The notes under the pieces are model-generated. The model was given only the letters and a program-made list of their open reading frames with translations. It was not told where the DNA came from and made no database searches. Positions 22,012 through 34,034 of a stretch of 64,000 nucleotides of DNA are shown in pieces. The stretch spans positions 15,364,501 through 15,428,500 of the forward strand of contig BSBM01001138.1 in assembly GCA_027924585.1 (NCBI GenBank), read 5' to 3'. The translations under genes and the position numbers were made by a program. Origin of the DNA: Larix kaempferi (Eukaryota > Streptophyta > Pinopsida > Pinales > Pinaceae). The stretch's first letter is position 1; the number at the start of each line of letters is the position of its first letter.

Positions 22012-25000
22012 TGTTATCACACCAGAGTAGCTGGGATACTATTCTTGCTGAGCAAATATCTGCACTTTCCAGAGCTTTGCTTTTACAGAGATCAGTTATG
22101 ATGAGCAGAGTTATTTGAGATCACTCACAGATCATAGCAGTATATATCAGACATCGAGTAGACCTTGTGCCAAGGATGAGCCTTGAGACCTTATATTTGA
22201 TGACCGATGTGACCTTTTGTTTCATACAATTTCAGTTCAATGCCTAGAGTTCTGGATGTCATTATTGCAGCAGTGTTTCAGTTGGTTATGGATGATGATT
22301 ATTGATATGATATGATGTGACCAATGGACTTGTGATTGGTATCATGGATTATTATCTTGTTGTTTTAGTCATCTTCATAGCATTGACTTGGTATATGACT
22401 CATGATGTGGCAGTAATATCTAAATAAATAAAATGAAATATCTTGGATGTTTTTATAAAATATAAAATTGGATGTATTACTTGCACTCTAAGGTTTTCTA
22501 ACAATACTCAGTGGTTTCATTACTCTCATGTGAGCATGGAAATGGTTTTTCCTAACATCTTTGTTTGCTAACCTAGGCACCACAACCACTTGAATCCATC
22601 CACCCATGACCTTCCTTATTTGGATTTCACCTTGACTTGCCTTCTTGACTGCTTGATATGGAGGACTTCCCCATTTCTACCTCTGTGTTGGACTGCATCC
22701 ACGTTTGTTTTGTGTCTCAGATCTGAGTTGGTGACAAAACTTGCCTTTGGTAAGCTGGATTTTATGCCTAGATCACTCTAGTCAGTTGCCCCGATATTTG
22801 GGTTAGTGCGGAATTCCCTCCAGTCACATGAGTTGTTGTTGGCTAAAACTAAAAGCACATGTACTACTTATATTGGAAATCTATTATGAAAGCCTGTGAA
22901 CTTAAAATTATAGAATGTGTTTTTCAACACACATGAATAAAGGATAAAGCAATGAACTGTTAAAATACCCCGCGAAGGGTATAGAAAGGTCTAACAAGCA
23001 ATGGTTAAATAAATGCTATATCTAAATATTGTTGACCTCATAATTGTAAATATGCCCCGGATGCAAGCTGCGGTTAGTTGTGCTTCTTAGCGCATGTGAA
23101 ATCCCAGAAGGGTCATATAGGCCAAAACGGCCATGGAAATGAAATGAATGATCCTAATGAACCTGGATCAACTTGGTGTAGACATGATGCCCAAGTTCAA
23201 TAAGCACTCTCTAAACAACTTATCCATTTGTGAGGCACTACCATTCCCTTTTTTATTTTGTCCAGCACAGAGTGTAGCTTCCCCTTTTTTTTCCCGTCCA
23301 AAGTGTCACTTAGTTGAGTTGATCAAGTCATCCCTTTTGCCTAGCCTTCTTCTTATCCTTCACCCTTTGCTAGCAGTTAGGCCATGTCCATTGGATGAGT
23401 ATGTCTTTAAAGCTTTTGTGCAAGTAAAATATGAACAATGTTGAAATATATATGTATTAACTGCGACTAAATGATGTTTATACTTTAAGTTAAGCTGTGA
23501 ATATGATTAAAGAAACATGTCTTGATGTCTTGTTATAATCTAGTCTTTGGTTAGATTTTGACCTAGTCAAACATAGTTTGACCATGGTCATTCTTGGGAT
23601 CCGTGATGAGATGGACCAATTGTGCTTATGGATGTTGATCCATGGTGCCACATACACCTATTGATGATTCCATATGTTGGACATATGCTCCAGATGATGA
23701 TTGATGCAGTTGGTCAGTTTTATTATTAGTTCCAGATCATCATATTTTACACTGTCCAGGTATGGTGGACCCTACAGATGACCCTACAGGTTAACACATG
23801 GTGTATGAGTACTCATATCTAGTGTATTTGGGTCCTCTAGATCCATTGAGACACTTATATTTTAGTTCTGGGCACTCCTAGGCATGATAGCAGCAGTTAT
23901 CCACCTGTTGACCAGTTTGGGCATGCTGATCCAGCCTGTCCAGCAGAGGCATTGGAGGCCAGTAGTTTCCTAGGGCGCTACAGAGGAAGGGGGTGATCCA
24001 GCCACTTGTTTTTACCATTATACCCCCCTTCCAGATAGCCAGGTACACTCAATTTGACATCGCAGGTACCCTGGATGGAAGTTTGGGGCACTTTCAGGGT
24101 TTTCAGGAGGATTAAAAAATGGAATAAAAGGGTCACCGAGGAATTCAATTTGGGAAATTGAGGCAAGGTTTTGGAACTTGGTCTGCTTTGAGGTCATCCA
24201 TGGTGAACCCCCCATCTTCCAGATCAGTTGGCATCAGTCAGTAGGGTCCACAGTGGTTACAGGAGGTCTTTTACTGCATGTCTCTCTCATATTTTGGAGA
24301 CAGGATTTGATCATTTGTATATTTGACATGTCATAGACTCATATTTTATATTATTGTGCCATGGGGACATGCTAGTGAAGGGGATTAATACCTCCTAGCC
24401 CCACCATGATCTCCTAGTGACTTGTCTTGATCTTATATTGTGGCACATATGTTTCTAGCCACCCTTCATGTATGAAGTCACCCTCATTGAGTCACTTTAG
24501 CTATGATGTCATCACTTAGTGAGTGATCCATGTGATATATTGTATTGGCTCATTTTAGCCGTTGATTAGATTGTTACATCTTTTGATCTCAACCACTAGT
24601 TTTAAAAAGTGGTTTTGTTGTTTAGGGTTTTGGTCTTCCTCTGTTATAAAAAGAGAAGACCCCCTCATTTGTAAAGCACCTTTGGGCTCTGGAAAACTTA
24701 GAATAAAAATACTATTTTGGAGATCTACTTCTTGGATTTGATTGGGTTGCTCTTGTACATGGTTGTGCATCTCTTCTTTTAGACATCCTTGCTTGTAACA
24801 GGTGAAATCGACTTCTACAGAGGGAGGCTGAATTTTCTTTGGAGCTAAGGTGCGACTTACTTGATGGGAATATTGTAGGGTTTGCTCACATCCCCCATGG
24901 GAAATACGTCTTCATCTTGGGGGATTTTTTTTCAATTGTTCTTTGTCCATTGATTGCTCCTTTGACATGACATGCTTAGATCTAAATTGATTTGTGGATC

Positions 25001-26305
25001 AAATCTAACATCTCGTAGTTTGATTTACAGGTTGGAAGGAACATCTCTCCTCTTAAGGCTTGGACGACTTTGGTTGAAGACACTTGGATCAAGCTTGGAA
25101 TTGTAACTAAGGGAAAGAATCATCCGTTTACAAAGTAGCCGCAAGCTTTTGAGGTAAAATCTACAAGGTACATATCTATTTCACTTGTTCTCCATCCTAT
25201 TTGTCACATAAACCATTAAAATCAAAACCCTCGTTTTACTTTTTTTTAGATCTACTTGGATCTAGCTTGGATTTGGGGATAACATTTAAAACCCACCTCT
25301 ATAGCATCCACGGCAATTCGTATCTATAGTTTGGTGGTGATTGGCCTCCATTTGACCCACTTCCCGAGGCACCTAGCCCTCCTTGAGGCAATTCACACTC
25401 CTTGAGGAAGGCTAGTTTGGCTTGTTCCTTGACATGGGTAGGTGAGATCCCACATGATTCGGATAGATCAACCTTGATAACCTACCCCTAGTGATTCACC
25501 TCTTAGATTTTTTCCTTGTGGGCCCCATTCCTCATTTTGAGGGTTGAGCCCCACTTGGGTCATTGGGTGATGCATTTTAAATCTTAGATATATGGAGATC
25601 TAGCAAGCATTTGGAATTGATAATTAAAACCCACCTTGTTAATTGCCTTAACTATCCCGATCTATAATTTGGTGGAATTTGGACTCCATTTTCCCCCTCA
25701 AATTAAAGCACTAGTCTCCCTTGGGTAATTCGCTCTCCTTGGGTTAGTGGTCTTTTTCTATATCCCATTTGTGGGTATTTCTTATTTCATCTTGAATCCA
25801 TAGATCCATGCTATTGCATACCCCTTAGTACCATTTCACTTCAAACTTGATCTTGTGGGCCCCATTTGGACCATTTCCACTTTTTAAGGAGTGGGCCCCA
25901 CTTGTGTAATTTTCATGGTACTAGATCTCTTTAGATCTATCTAAACCTCATAAGTGGCCCTAGTCATTCATTGGTTGAAACATTTGTCACCCCTTAATCC
26001 TCTTCAACCACACTTAAACCCTTGGGTCCACTTAATTTTCATAGATCTAACTCACCATTGGTCTCCTTGATTTACTTTATACATTTCCCTAGGAACCTTT
26101 GGGTTAGCTAGTCTTCATTGATTGGCTAGGGTCTCCCCCTTGATCTTGATTAGTCTTGATCTAATGTAAAGAGTGCCTCGGTTTTCGTGACTCCCAGCTT
26201 GCACTGGGAACCATGGCATCTCTTGGGTCACCTCTTTAGTTGTCCAAGGCCTCTACCATCCTGGATGGGATACCTCTAGGGACAACTACAAGTTGTGTGA
26301 TAACA
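22012..26305 (+). repeat. 3' LTR of the LARD-like element
   Basis: 4,294 bp, partner of 13218-17508, ending gataaca next to the TSD copy atcac. It is collinear over its whole length, including TATA box and termini. Confidence 0.9.
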
Positions 26306-26975
26306 ATCACCATTGGAGGGATGAGTTTGTTGAGAGGGTTTGGGACCCTTGTTTTTCTTATTATTGTGAGGATGTTGCTTCTTGGGATTCTTGGTTTTGT
26401 TCTTTCATTGTGCTATTAAGGTTTTTATACATGTATCGACATTCTCGATTACTCCAAGATGTACGAGATTATCTTGCTCTCAAACCAAGGAATTACAAAA
26501 ATATTCAAGAGTGGGTTCTACAAAGTGATCCCATAGATATTCTTTCATAGAGTAAAAGGTAGATACAAAAAAGAATAAGCAGGACCAATCTTGGAAATAA
26601 TATCATAAATACATTTCTTTTCAGGCTTAGCTATTTTGCATTCTATAACTAAGTTGACGAGGGTTTTGAATTTCAATAGATAGTCTTAAATGCAAGAAAA
26701 TTCACTTGTATTTAAAACAACCAACTCATTTTCAAGATGGTGGCCTCAAATCTCATTGTGTTTACCAAAAAAAATTCCAATTTTTTCCAAGTCATATATG
26801 GTTCATCAATTCCTTGAAGGTCGAATTGCAAATCAATAGAAATTGACATAACGATTAATCCACGAGGGTCGTCACATTTATTGGCCCATTTTATTTTCTT
26901 ATCATCATCAGTGGCTTTATTTACTTTCCCCAAGGTAATACAGTAAAGTCCCCTACTTTGTAGGACATCCTCCAT
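26306..26975 (-). pseudogene. Copia gag, N-terminal part
   Basis: The stretch 26712-26975 starts MEDVLQSRGLYC and contains DDDKKIKWANKCDDPRGLI, the N-terminal pattern of Copia Gag (UBN2/DUF4219-like). After a frameshift at about 26712 the Gag continues towards 26306 with stops, ending in a Lys/Pro/Gln-rich stretch. The chain then resumes at 13217 with the zinc-knuckle region. The nested element therefore split this gene. Confidence 0.75.
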
Positions 26976-28095
26976 ACATAATTTCCAAGAGAATTAGTTG
27001 GTATTGGTAAGCATAATATCACATGGAGTGGACATATTATAATACACAAGTAATATGGATTCATAAATAGAAACTAATGGTCTAGATGCAAAGATTTTGA
27101 AAAAAAATAGGCAGTTAAAAAAAGTGACACTGAAAACAGACATTGGATGTCAAAGTTATGCCTTTTTGAAGAAATCCATACAAGGGAACCAAGGGGGCAC
27201 ATGGTAGGCAAAGGTTGATCCACGTGATGGTTGGGAAAAAATATATTGTAAAGAACCGCCCCCCCCCCTACTAAATTTTCTTATAAGCTCACTTTTACAA
27301 ATAAGTTGTTTCAAAATAAGTGACTTAGTTTTATAAAACAAGTGGGAAGCACTTTTACAATAATATAGTTACTTTATAATTTAAAGTTACATGAATTTTT
27401 ACAAAAAGTAATAAAAATAAGGACTTGAACCCAAAATCTCTTACTTTTTAAAGCAACTTTCAACCAAGTGAGCTAAGCAAAAGATTTAACTTAATATTAT
27501 GGAGGAGAATGTAGTGGTTGTTGTTGTTGAGGACCTTACTTTTTAACTTGCAAGACACTTTACACAACATTAAAAAAAAAAAAAAAAATTATGAAACTAA
27601 GATGTCTCAGATTTGGGGTTAGTCCTTGGTCAAATTTCTTAAAAATATAAGTTTTCTCATTGTTTTTGGTTTATCGAGTCCACATAAAGTGCAAGACAAA
27701 GAGCATACACAATAAAGAAAACCTTTTTCCACTCTATTTTCGATTTTCCGAGTTCGCACATAGCACATGGAAAAGATAATAACATATTGAAAAGGTAACA
27801 AACTAGAAATAAAACAAAAATCCAAGCTAAAGAATAAAAACATATGAGAATTATTTTTTTAAAATGTGTTACTGTAAAGAATATACCTCTGGATTTGGTA
27901 AAGTGGCCATATCTTGGGAAAACAAAAAACCTTTTCAGTGAAATGAAAATTGTTTCCAGCTAAAAGCAGGGATCTAGATGCAATGGAACACCTCTCTCAG
28001 CCAAAAAATGCACAAAAATATCAAAAAATAAAAACCCTTTGACGCATACAACAACACAGATTCAACATTTCAACCATCAACAAAATTGGAACTTC
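26976..28095 (-). other. Copia 5' leader between PBS and gag
   Basis: No coding signal. It holds a run of C at about 27260, a poly-A of about 17 at 27571, and a tRNA-like SINE head at 27415-27485. Confidence 0.5.
27415..27485 (-). repeat. tRNA-derived SINE head or tRNA-like relic
   Basis: On the minus strand a box-A match (tagctcacttgg, 27464-27475) and a box-B match (ggttcaagtcc, 27421-27431) are about 32 bases apart, as in tRNA genes and tRNA-derived SINEs. The remaining tRNA arms are not well paired, so I favour a SINE over a gene. The tail and TSD were not resolved. Confidence 0.5.
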
Positions 28096-28113
28096 ATAAG
28101 AGCTTCAATACCA
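28096..28113 (-). other. Copia primer binding site
   Basis: The minus strand reads tggtattgaagctcttat directly after the LTR end. It resembles the Met-type tggtatcagagc with changes. Confidence 0.65.
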
Positions 28114-28560
28114 TGTTCAACTAACACATGATATTTTCAAAAGATCGAAAAAATTGAGCAACCACTCACACAAATAGATCACATATCAACGCACTAATGT
28201 TTTTACATGGTTAAAGCTCTCGAAGAGGGAAACAATCCACGACCCCAACCAAATAGCTACTTGAGGCAATATATTATCCAATAGAAAAGGATATGTTATA
28301 ATGATTTTTTCACAATCATTGAGAAAATAACCCTCCATGATCTTTAAATAGAGATCATAGACCAATCGGGTGTTAAGCCACATATTAATGCTTGTTAAAA
28401 TTAAGGTGAGAACGAACCGTCGGATCATTCTATGTCTAGAACATATCATGACCATCATATTACATATGTACAAATGCATACTAAAGAAACACACTTTACC
28501 TAAAGATACATTAAGCCAAGTTGATCTTAACTAACTCCTAACTGTCTTAATATCCTAACA
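28114..28560 (-). repeat. 5' LTR of the Copia element
   Basis: 447 bp, partner of 9322-9789. It starts tgttcaactaacacatgatat and ends atcctaaca on plus. Confidence 0.9.
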
Positions 28561-29319
28561 GATAATCACCATGATTTTATATGGGTGGTTTCACTACACT
28601 TATTATAGTGTGAAACTTAATATTTCGATCTTAGTTATTGTACATTTTCATAATATTATTCTTCTATTTATTTATTTTCTTGATTCATATGCTTCAAATT
28701 ATAATTATTATTTATAATAATAAGTAATATAATTTTTGTTTAATATTTTGCAAATATTTACAATTGATTAATTGTAAATAAGAGTTTTGGTAATTTAAAA
28801 ATGTTAAAAACTAATATTTGGAATATTCAAAATAAAATTTATGTTGTTAACACATTTTCCATCATATTGTGTGACCTGCGATTTTATGAGAATTATGAAT
28901 GCATCTTGCTTTTTATATGTCATCACACACAGTGTAAAACTATTCTTGAGAGAAGAGGAAAAAGTAGTCGGGTTGCTTATTCTCTGCATATGTAACTACA
29001 CTACATGTTGCCAAGGTGCATAAGTGCATAGCAATAGTAAAGACACTAAATAATAAACAAAATAGAAATGCAAATACTTTATTTAATAAATATTTATTAT
29101 ATACTAGTAAATTTTTGGGCTAAAAAATGACATAAGATGGCGTTTAATGCACAAGTAAATACCAATAATGATGATGATGGTTATTAACATTCACTAAGAC
29201 CAACTTGGTCTATTAGATGTTAAGAAAGGTAGATAATTGCATGGTTTGATTCATAATTTTATTTCTCTGCACATACATCTTTAAGAGAAGCATTCCTAAA
29301 TCATCATATTTTTTATGAG
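28561..29319. other. AT-rich spacer
   Basis: Very AT-rich. I see no supported gene or repeat. Confidence 0.5.
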
Positions 29320-30165
29320 TTTAAAGGTTATGAAGGTCAATGTCATAACAAATATTTTGAAATAGGGCTAGTATAATGCAGGTGTACATAGAACATTCTA
29401 AGAGAAAGTGATTTTCATTTTCAACCCTCTTAGTGTAACAAATATGACAAATTCTTCGACTCATAACATCTTAGGAATCATCCATTGCCATATTTCACTA
29501 TGGAGCTCATGAGCGTTTTTTCTTATTTTAGTTTAATGTTGATTTCTTTCTTTACACTAGTTAAAGTATAGAGATACTTTTGATTTTATAGATTAGAGTT
29601 GAGCATCTCATCATGGGATCTTATTTTTCTCTTATCCTCTAATTCTTTATCCTACCATACTTTCTCCTTAAATTTAGATGTAATAATATTTTTAATATTA
29701 TCATTATTGTGCAAAGTGACCTCTTCCTTGATTCCCCAATGATTTAGCCAATACTTGTCATTTTTATGCCAACTTTGCTTGAGCCACAAGTGGTCTTGAT
29801 TGAAGTTTGAAGCAACCTTAGGAAGCCTCTTGTCTTCCATGTTGTTTAAATATTGTTCTTTTACATTAACTATCTAGTCATAGCCATACTCTAAATGGGG
29901 GGAATACTCACTTCTATGAGGAGGATAGGATATGGTGTATTGTATTAATTTTGAGATTATAAGTTATCAAATGCTTTTGGGTTTGCTCTATCTTTCGTTA
30001 GATTCTCTAGAGATGATGAAGCCCCAAACTTCACCACCATATAGAATAACAAGACTGATGATAGTCTCAAATAAGAGTTTATTTTTATCTCAAAATGAAA
30101 AGTCCATCAATTTACAATTATTTTCAAGACTATAATAAGCTTTCTACCTTCCATTTATCCTTTTC
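29320..30165 (-). pseudogene. LINE (non-LTR retrotransposon) 3' fragment
   Basis: The minus strand encodes, with stops, the C-terminal part of a plant LINE ORF2. Near 30040 it reads ILYGGEVWGFIISRES. The open stretch 29652-29840 starts MEDKRLPKVASNFNQDHLWL. Near 29430 a RRICHICYTKRVENENHFLL block forms the terminal Cys/His zinc-binding motif. The catalytic RT core is not present, consistent with a truncated or degraded copy. Confidence 0.7.
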
Positions 30166-33100
30166 TCAATATTATAGTTTCATTAAACTTGTGATGCAAC
30201 TTAAATTTAAGATATTTATATAAAATTATTTTAATTTACTACTTTAAATTAGTTTTCTAAATAGTAAATGGAAAATGTAAGAATATTAAACAGAGAAAAA
30301 GGGCTTCATAGTGTCATCCAACACATAGCACAAAGTTCAATTTTCTAAATAGTAAATGGAGGATAAGGATTCCAAGCATCAACAAGCACATTCAATGCAA
30401 TTCACGTGCATGAATTAGCATTATAAGATGAAGCTATAAATAAAATGGCTTATAATAAGATGTTATTAGCCATTAATCACAGGAGAATGTAAACTATAAC
30501 TAATAGAACAAGACAAAATTGAGAAAATATGAGATACTTCGGAATTTCTCATTAAAAAGATTTAAAGGTAGATAATTTATTCACCGAAAGAGGGATTGAG
30601 TTATGTAGCATTTCACATATAGAGAGATTGAAAGCCACTTGTTGAGTGTTTATTAACTTACCTCATGCCTGTTCACCCCTACAAGAGGATGTTTACAAGT
30701 GTTGGTAGATGACCACAAAGGTGGGTAGACCATAAGATATTCCACTACATGACAATTTTAAGCCCAACAATTACCTTTTGGTTGAATAGGAAGAAGCCCA
30801 TTTTTTTTTCAAATTCTCAAATCAGGGTAATCTAGGATTCTAAGTGAACACCGAAGAGATGGTTGAAACGACTAAATTTATTTTCTTGTGCTCCAAGAAT
30901 TATTATTGTGTAAATTCTCAAATCATGGTTACCTTTGGTTGAATAGGAAGAAGCCCATTTTTTTTGCAAATTCTCAAATCAGGGTAATCTAGGATTCTAA
31001 GTGAACACCGAAGAGATGGTTGAAACAACTAAATTTATTTTCTTGTGCTCCAAGAATTATTATTGTGTAAATTCTTAAATCATGGTAATCTAAGATTCTA
31101 AGTGAAGAGATGGTTGAAACGACTAAATTCCTTTTCTTGTGCTCCAAGAACTATTATTGTGATGAGATCAATGAGTTTCTTTGAGCTTCATATTATTTAT
31201 ATGAAACGTTTCCTTCACACCATTCTCTTCCTTCTTACAATACATGTACATATGTAAATTCCTTTTCCTTTTATGTTTTTGTGTCCTTCTTGGTTGTTAG
31301 GTTGTTTACACTAGTATTCATCGCTTTCATTTAGTCAACTAGATTGTGAAGTGATTCATATGGATGATATTGCATTTTCTTTACTATTCTTTCAATAACA
31401 AATCAATCTCTACATCCTCTTTCAACAACAAATCAATCTCTACATCCTCATATGGTTGATTAAAGTCTACATTAAATGGTTTTGTGAAAGGGTGTTATTA
31501 TCTCCATCTCCATTTTTTTCTAGCCCATGGTTACCTTTGAATTTATATTGAATGGCAATGTCATAAGGAATAGTTGTTCTCCATATTTTGTAGGTATACA
31601 TTTTCTAGAAACATGATATGAATTCTAAGAAAAATACTTAATAAAATATCCACATAACCTTTGTTCTCATTTTCCCAGAGGCAAGACTACAATATTGTCA
31701 CAAATATTACACCATTTTCATCTTAAGAGAAGCAGTTAATATAATATCCATCATTTACCCTATCTTCTTGTGACCAACAAACTCAATTTGAACTCTTTAA
31801 TCACAACTTAATGCAACTTTGTTTTATTCCAACAATACCATAAATGCACGTGGTTTCTACATCCATTGGCATGGATATTGACTTTCTATAACAACACATG
31901 TAATTTGTTTTTTTTAATAGCCCCAATCACTTCCACATCCAAATCATTAATTCAACTATTTCATTACAAACTTGGGAAAAAAATAGCACAAACAACCTCA
32001 ATGGTTCTCAAATATGGTTTCAACAAAAAGGACAATTACACCTTGATTGATTTTCTACATGGAATCTTCAACTAAGTACATCAGTTCATGATTCAAAGAT
32101 TTGCAACTATCTACCACTCCCTCTACCACTACAAAAATGCATTTAGCCATTTCTCGATGTTTAACCTACAAGCTTTCTTAACCTTTGAATTCCATTTGCC
32201 ACTGTTGAAACAAATTGCATTATAGGGATATGTGTTTCTTGTCATGTAAACCCTCTCAACATATTCACTAAACTTAATTTTGAAGCCCCCCTTTGGAATA
32301 AATGAAATGTGAACAATTGCTCACCAAGGGGAAAGGTTGAACTGAATTGTTCATGACCAGTGTTACCAGAAACAAGAAACATAGTTTAGGTTACTAGAAA
32401 CAAGAAACATAGTTTATGTTACTAGAAACAAGAAACATAGTTTGGAGTTTTCACGTATAAGAAACAAGGAGAGAGAAAAAAAACAACATTGGATAAGAGG
32501 ATGAGCCTTGAGAATATGGAGGTAGAGTAATTCTAGGAGGTAAAGTGGTTTGATACAGAAGAAGATGTAGACTGATTCAAATCTAGAATATTTAACTTAT
32601 AGGGGCTTATTTCTCATAGTGAGATTCAATTCATCATTTCATGTATAATGAATTTAATCCATCGTTTTATATTTAAATTAAGATATCATAATAGAAACAA
32701 GGTAAACATTTATAATGAACTATTTTGCAACATCGTCTTCATTTCATGTATAATAGAAACAATGTAGACATTTCTCATAGGAGCTTATTTCTCATAGTGA
32801 GATTCAATTTATCATTTCATATATAATGAATTTAATTCCTCATTTTATATTTAAATTAATATATCATAATAGAAACAAGATAGACATTTATAATGAAATA
32901 TTTTGCAACACCATCTTCATGCTTACCCACCTAATTATGCTACCAATCATGGATGCACTTAGACATTTATATCTCTCACAATAAGATAAAAATAGAACAT
33001 GAAAACAAAACTTTGTACTTAATTTGATGTAAGTCATAATAACATAAAACATTTTTGTAATTATTAAATTGAAGTAAGACATTATCACCATTGGACCATG

Positions 33101-33181
33101 TTCCACTACACTTGAAAATAAGACATCGTCACCATCATATCATGTTCCACTACAGTGTACATTATATATAAATGAATGAGT
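30166..33181. repeat. AT-rich spacer with several local tandem duplications
   Basis: 30771-30928 and 30929-31085 are a tandem duplication of a 157-158-bp unit, with a partial third copy to about 31165. A 28-bp unit (ttactagaaacaagaaacatagtttatg) occurs three times at 32362-32445. A unit of about 178 bp is duplicated at 32601-32778 and 32779-32927. A weaker copy pair, taagacatcgtcaccatc...catgttccactaca, is at 33060-33156. I see no coding frame that looks real, though 31866-32075 is open. Confidence 0.65.
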
Positions 33182-34034
33182 TGTTAGCACTCAGAATTTA
33201 TCGTTTGGTTGTAGAAGGATAATCCTAAGGTAACTCTTTCAAACCAACCTTTAGGAGGAAAGCTGGCTTCTTTCCTACCAGAGAGGGATCTCTCAATACA
33301 TGAATACAATGGCCAGAAATATTTTTACACAAGCTAAATTAAAGATTGTAATGGCTGAAACAAGATGGTTTCATTGGGCATGGAGTCATAATCATAAAAT
33401 ATAAAAGATACACAAGGCTTTCACAATACAAATATTTCCACAGAGGCAAGATAGTTATTCGTTCAAAGTCAAGTTCTTTATTTGTTGGTGGTAAAAGAAG
33501 AAAAATGAACAGTCCATTAATATGGGCATCAACAGGATGAATCCAATATTAACGTTAGAGGAAAACTAATTAGTGAATACTTGAAATCAATAAATCAGAG
33601 CATAAAATATGAATTCTGATCCATTATACACTTATTCAAGCATGAAAGAAAACATAATGGAAATAAGATAATAGGAGTAACATGCACATGAGAAAAGGAG
33701 ATACAGACTATGAAGTAATAACACAAGAATATCTGCTTCAAAAGTTTAATGTTCGGCTCTGCAAATTTTATTAAGATTTGAAGTATTTAGTACAAAATGC
33801 CTTTCATTCTCATAAGTTCCAACCCCCATTACATTACAAAAACTTGCTTAAATACATAAAAAATGCTCCATGAGCTGCGACTACTTATTTGCAATCTAAA
33901 AATAGAAATTCCATAACTATTTTATCACATCTGTCAAAAGTTAAAAACTAAATAGTTAAAAACATTTTATGTTTTCAATCCACATTATAGTGGATTTTGA
34001 TACTCCTTCGCTAGTATATTTTGGACACCTGTCT

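Larger units (their letters stand above)
13218..26305 (+). mobile_element. Long non-autonomous LTR element (LARD-like) with 4.29-kb LTRs
   Basis: The LTRs 13218-17508 and 22012-26305 are near-equal in length; the first ~128 bases differ at 8 places by eye, about 6%. Both start tgttatcacacc and end gataaca. A PBS (tggcgtcgttgcagggga) follows the first LTR and a purine-rich ggagacaga precedes the second. Flanks gtcac and atcac are a 4/5 TSD. The internal region holds gag-like and unknown coding remnants but no protease, RT or integrase, so it needed a helper. The PBS resembles the tRNA-Asp type used by Tat/Athila-like Ty3 elements. Confidence 0.9.
9322..28560 (-). mobile_element. Ty1/copia retrotransposon, split by a nested element
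   Basis: The LTRs are 9322-9789 and 28114-28560. In minus orientation the order is LTR, PBS, gag, (nested insertion 13218-26305), gag zinc knuckle, protease, integrase, RT, RNase H, PPT, LTR, which is the Copia order. Flanks are gatag before 9322 and gataa after 28560, a 4/5 match for a 5-bp TSD. The paired LTRs differ by roughly 20% in the first 60 bases by eye, so this insertion is older than the one inside it. Many stops and deletions make it dead. Confidence 0.9.

Noticed and set aside
27571-27588. Poly-A run as a possible LINE or processed-gene tail
   Set aside because: There is no coding sequence or TSD next to it. It sits in a Copia leader and is probably a simple repeat.
30771-32927. 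Repeats at 30.8-32.9 kb considered as CRISPR-like or LTR pairs
   Set aside because: They are head-to-tail duplications with no unique spacers and no TG/CA ends, PBS or PPT. The sequence context is plant nuclear.
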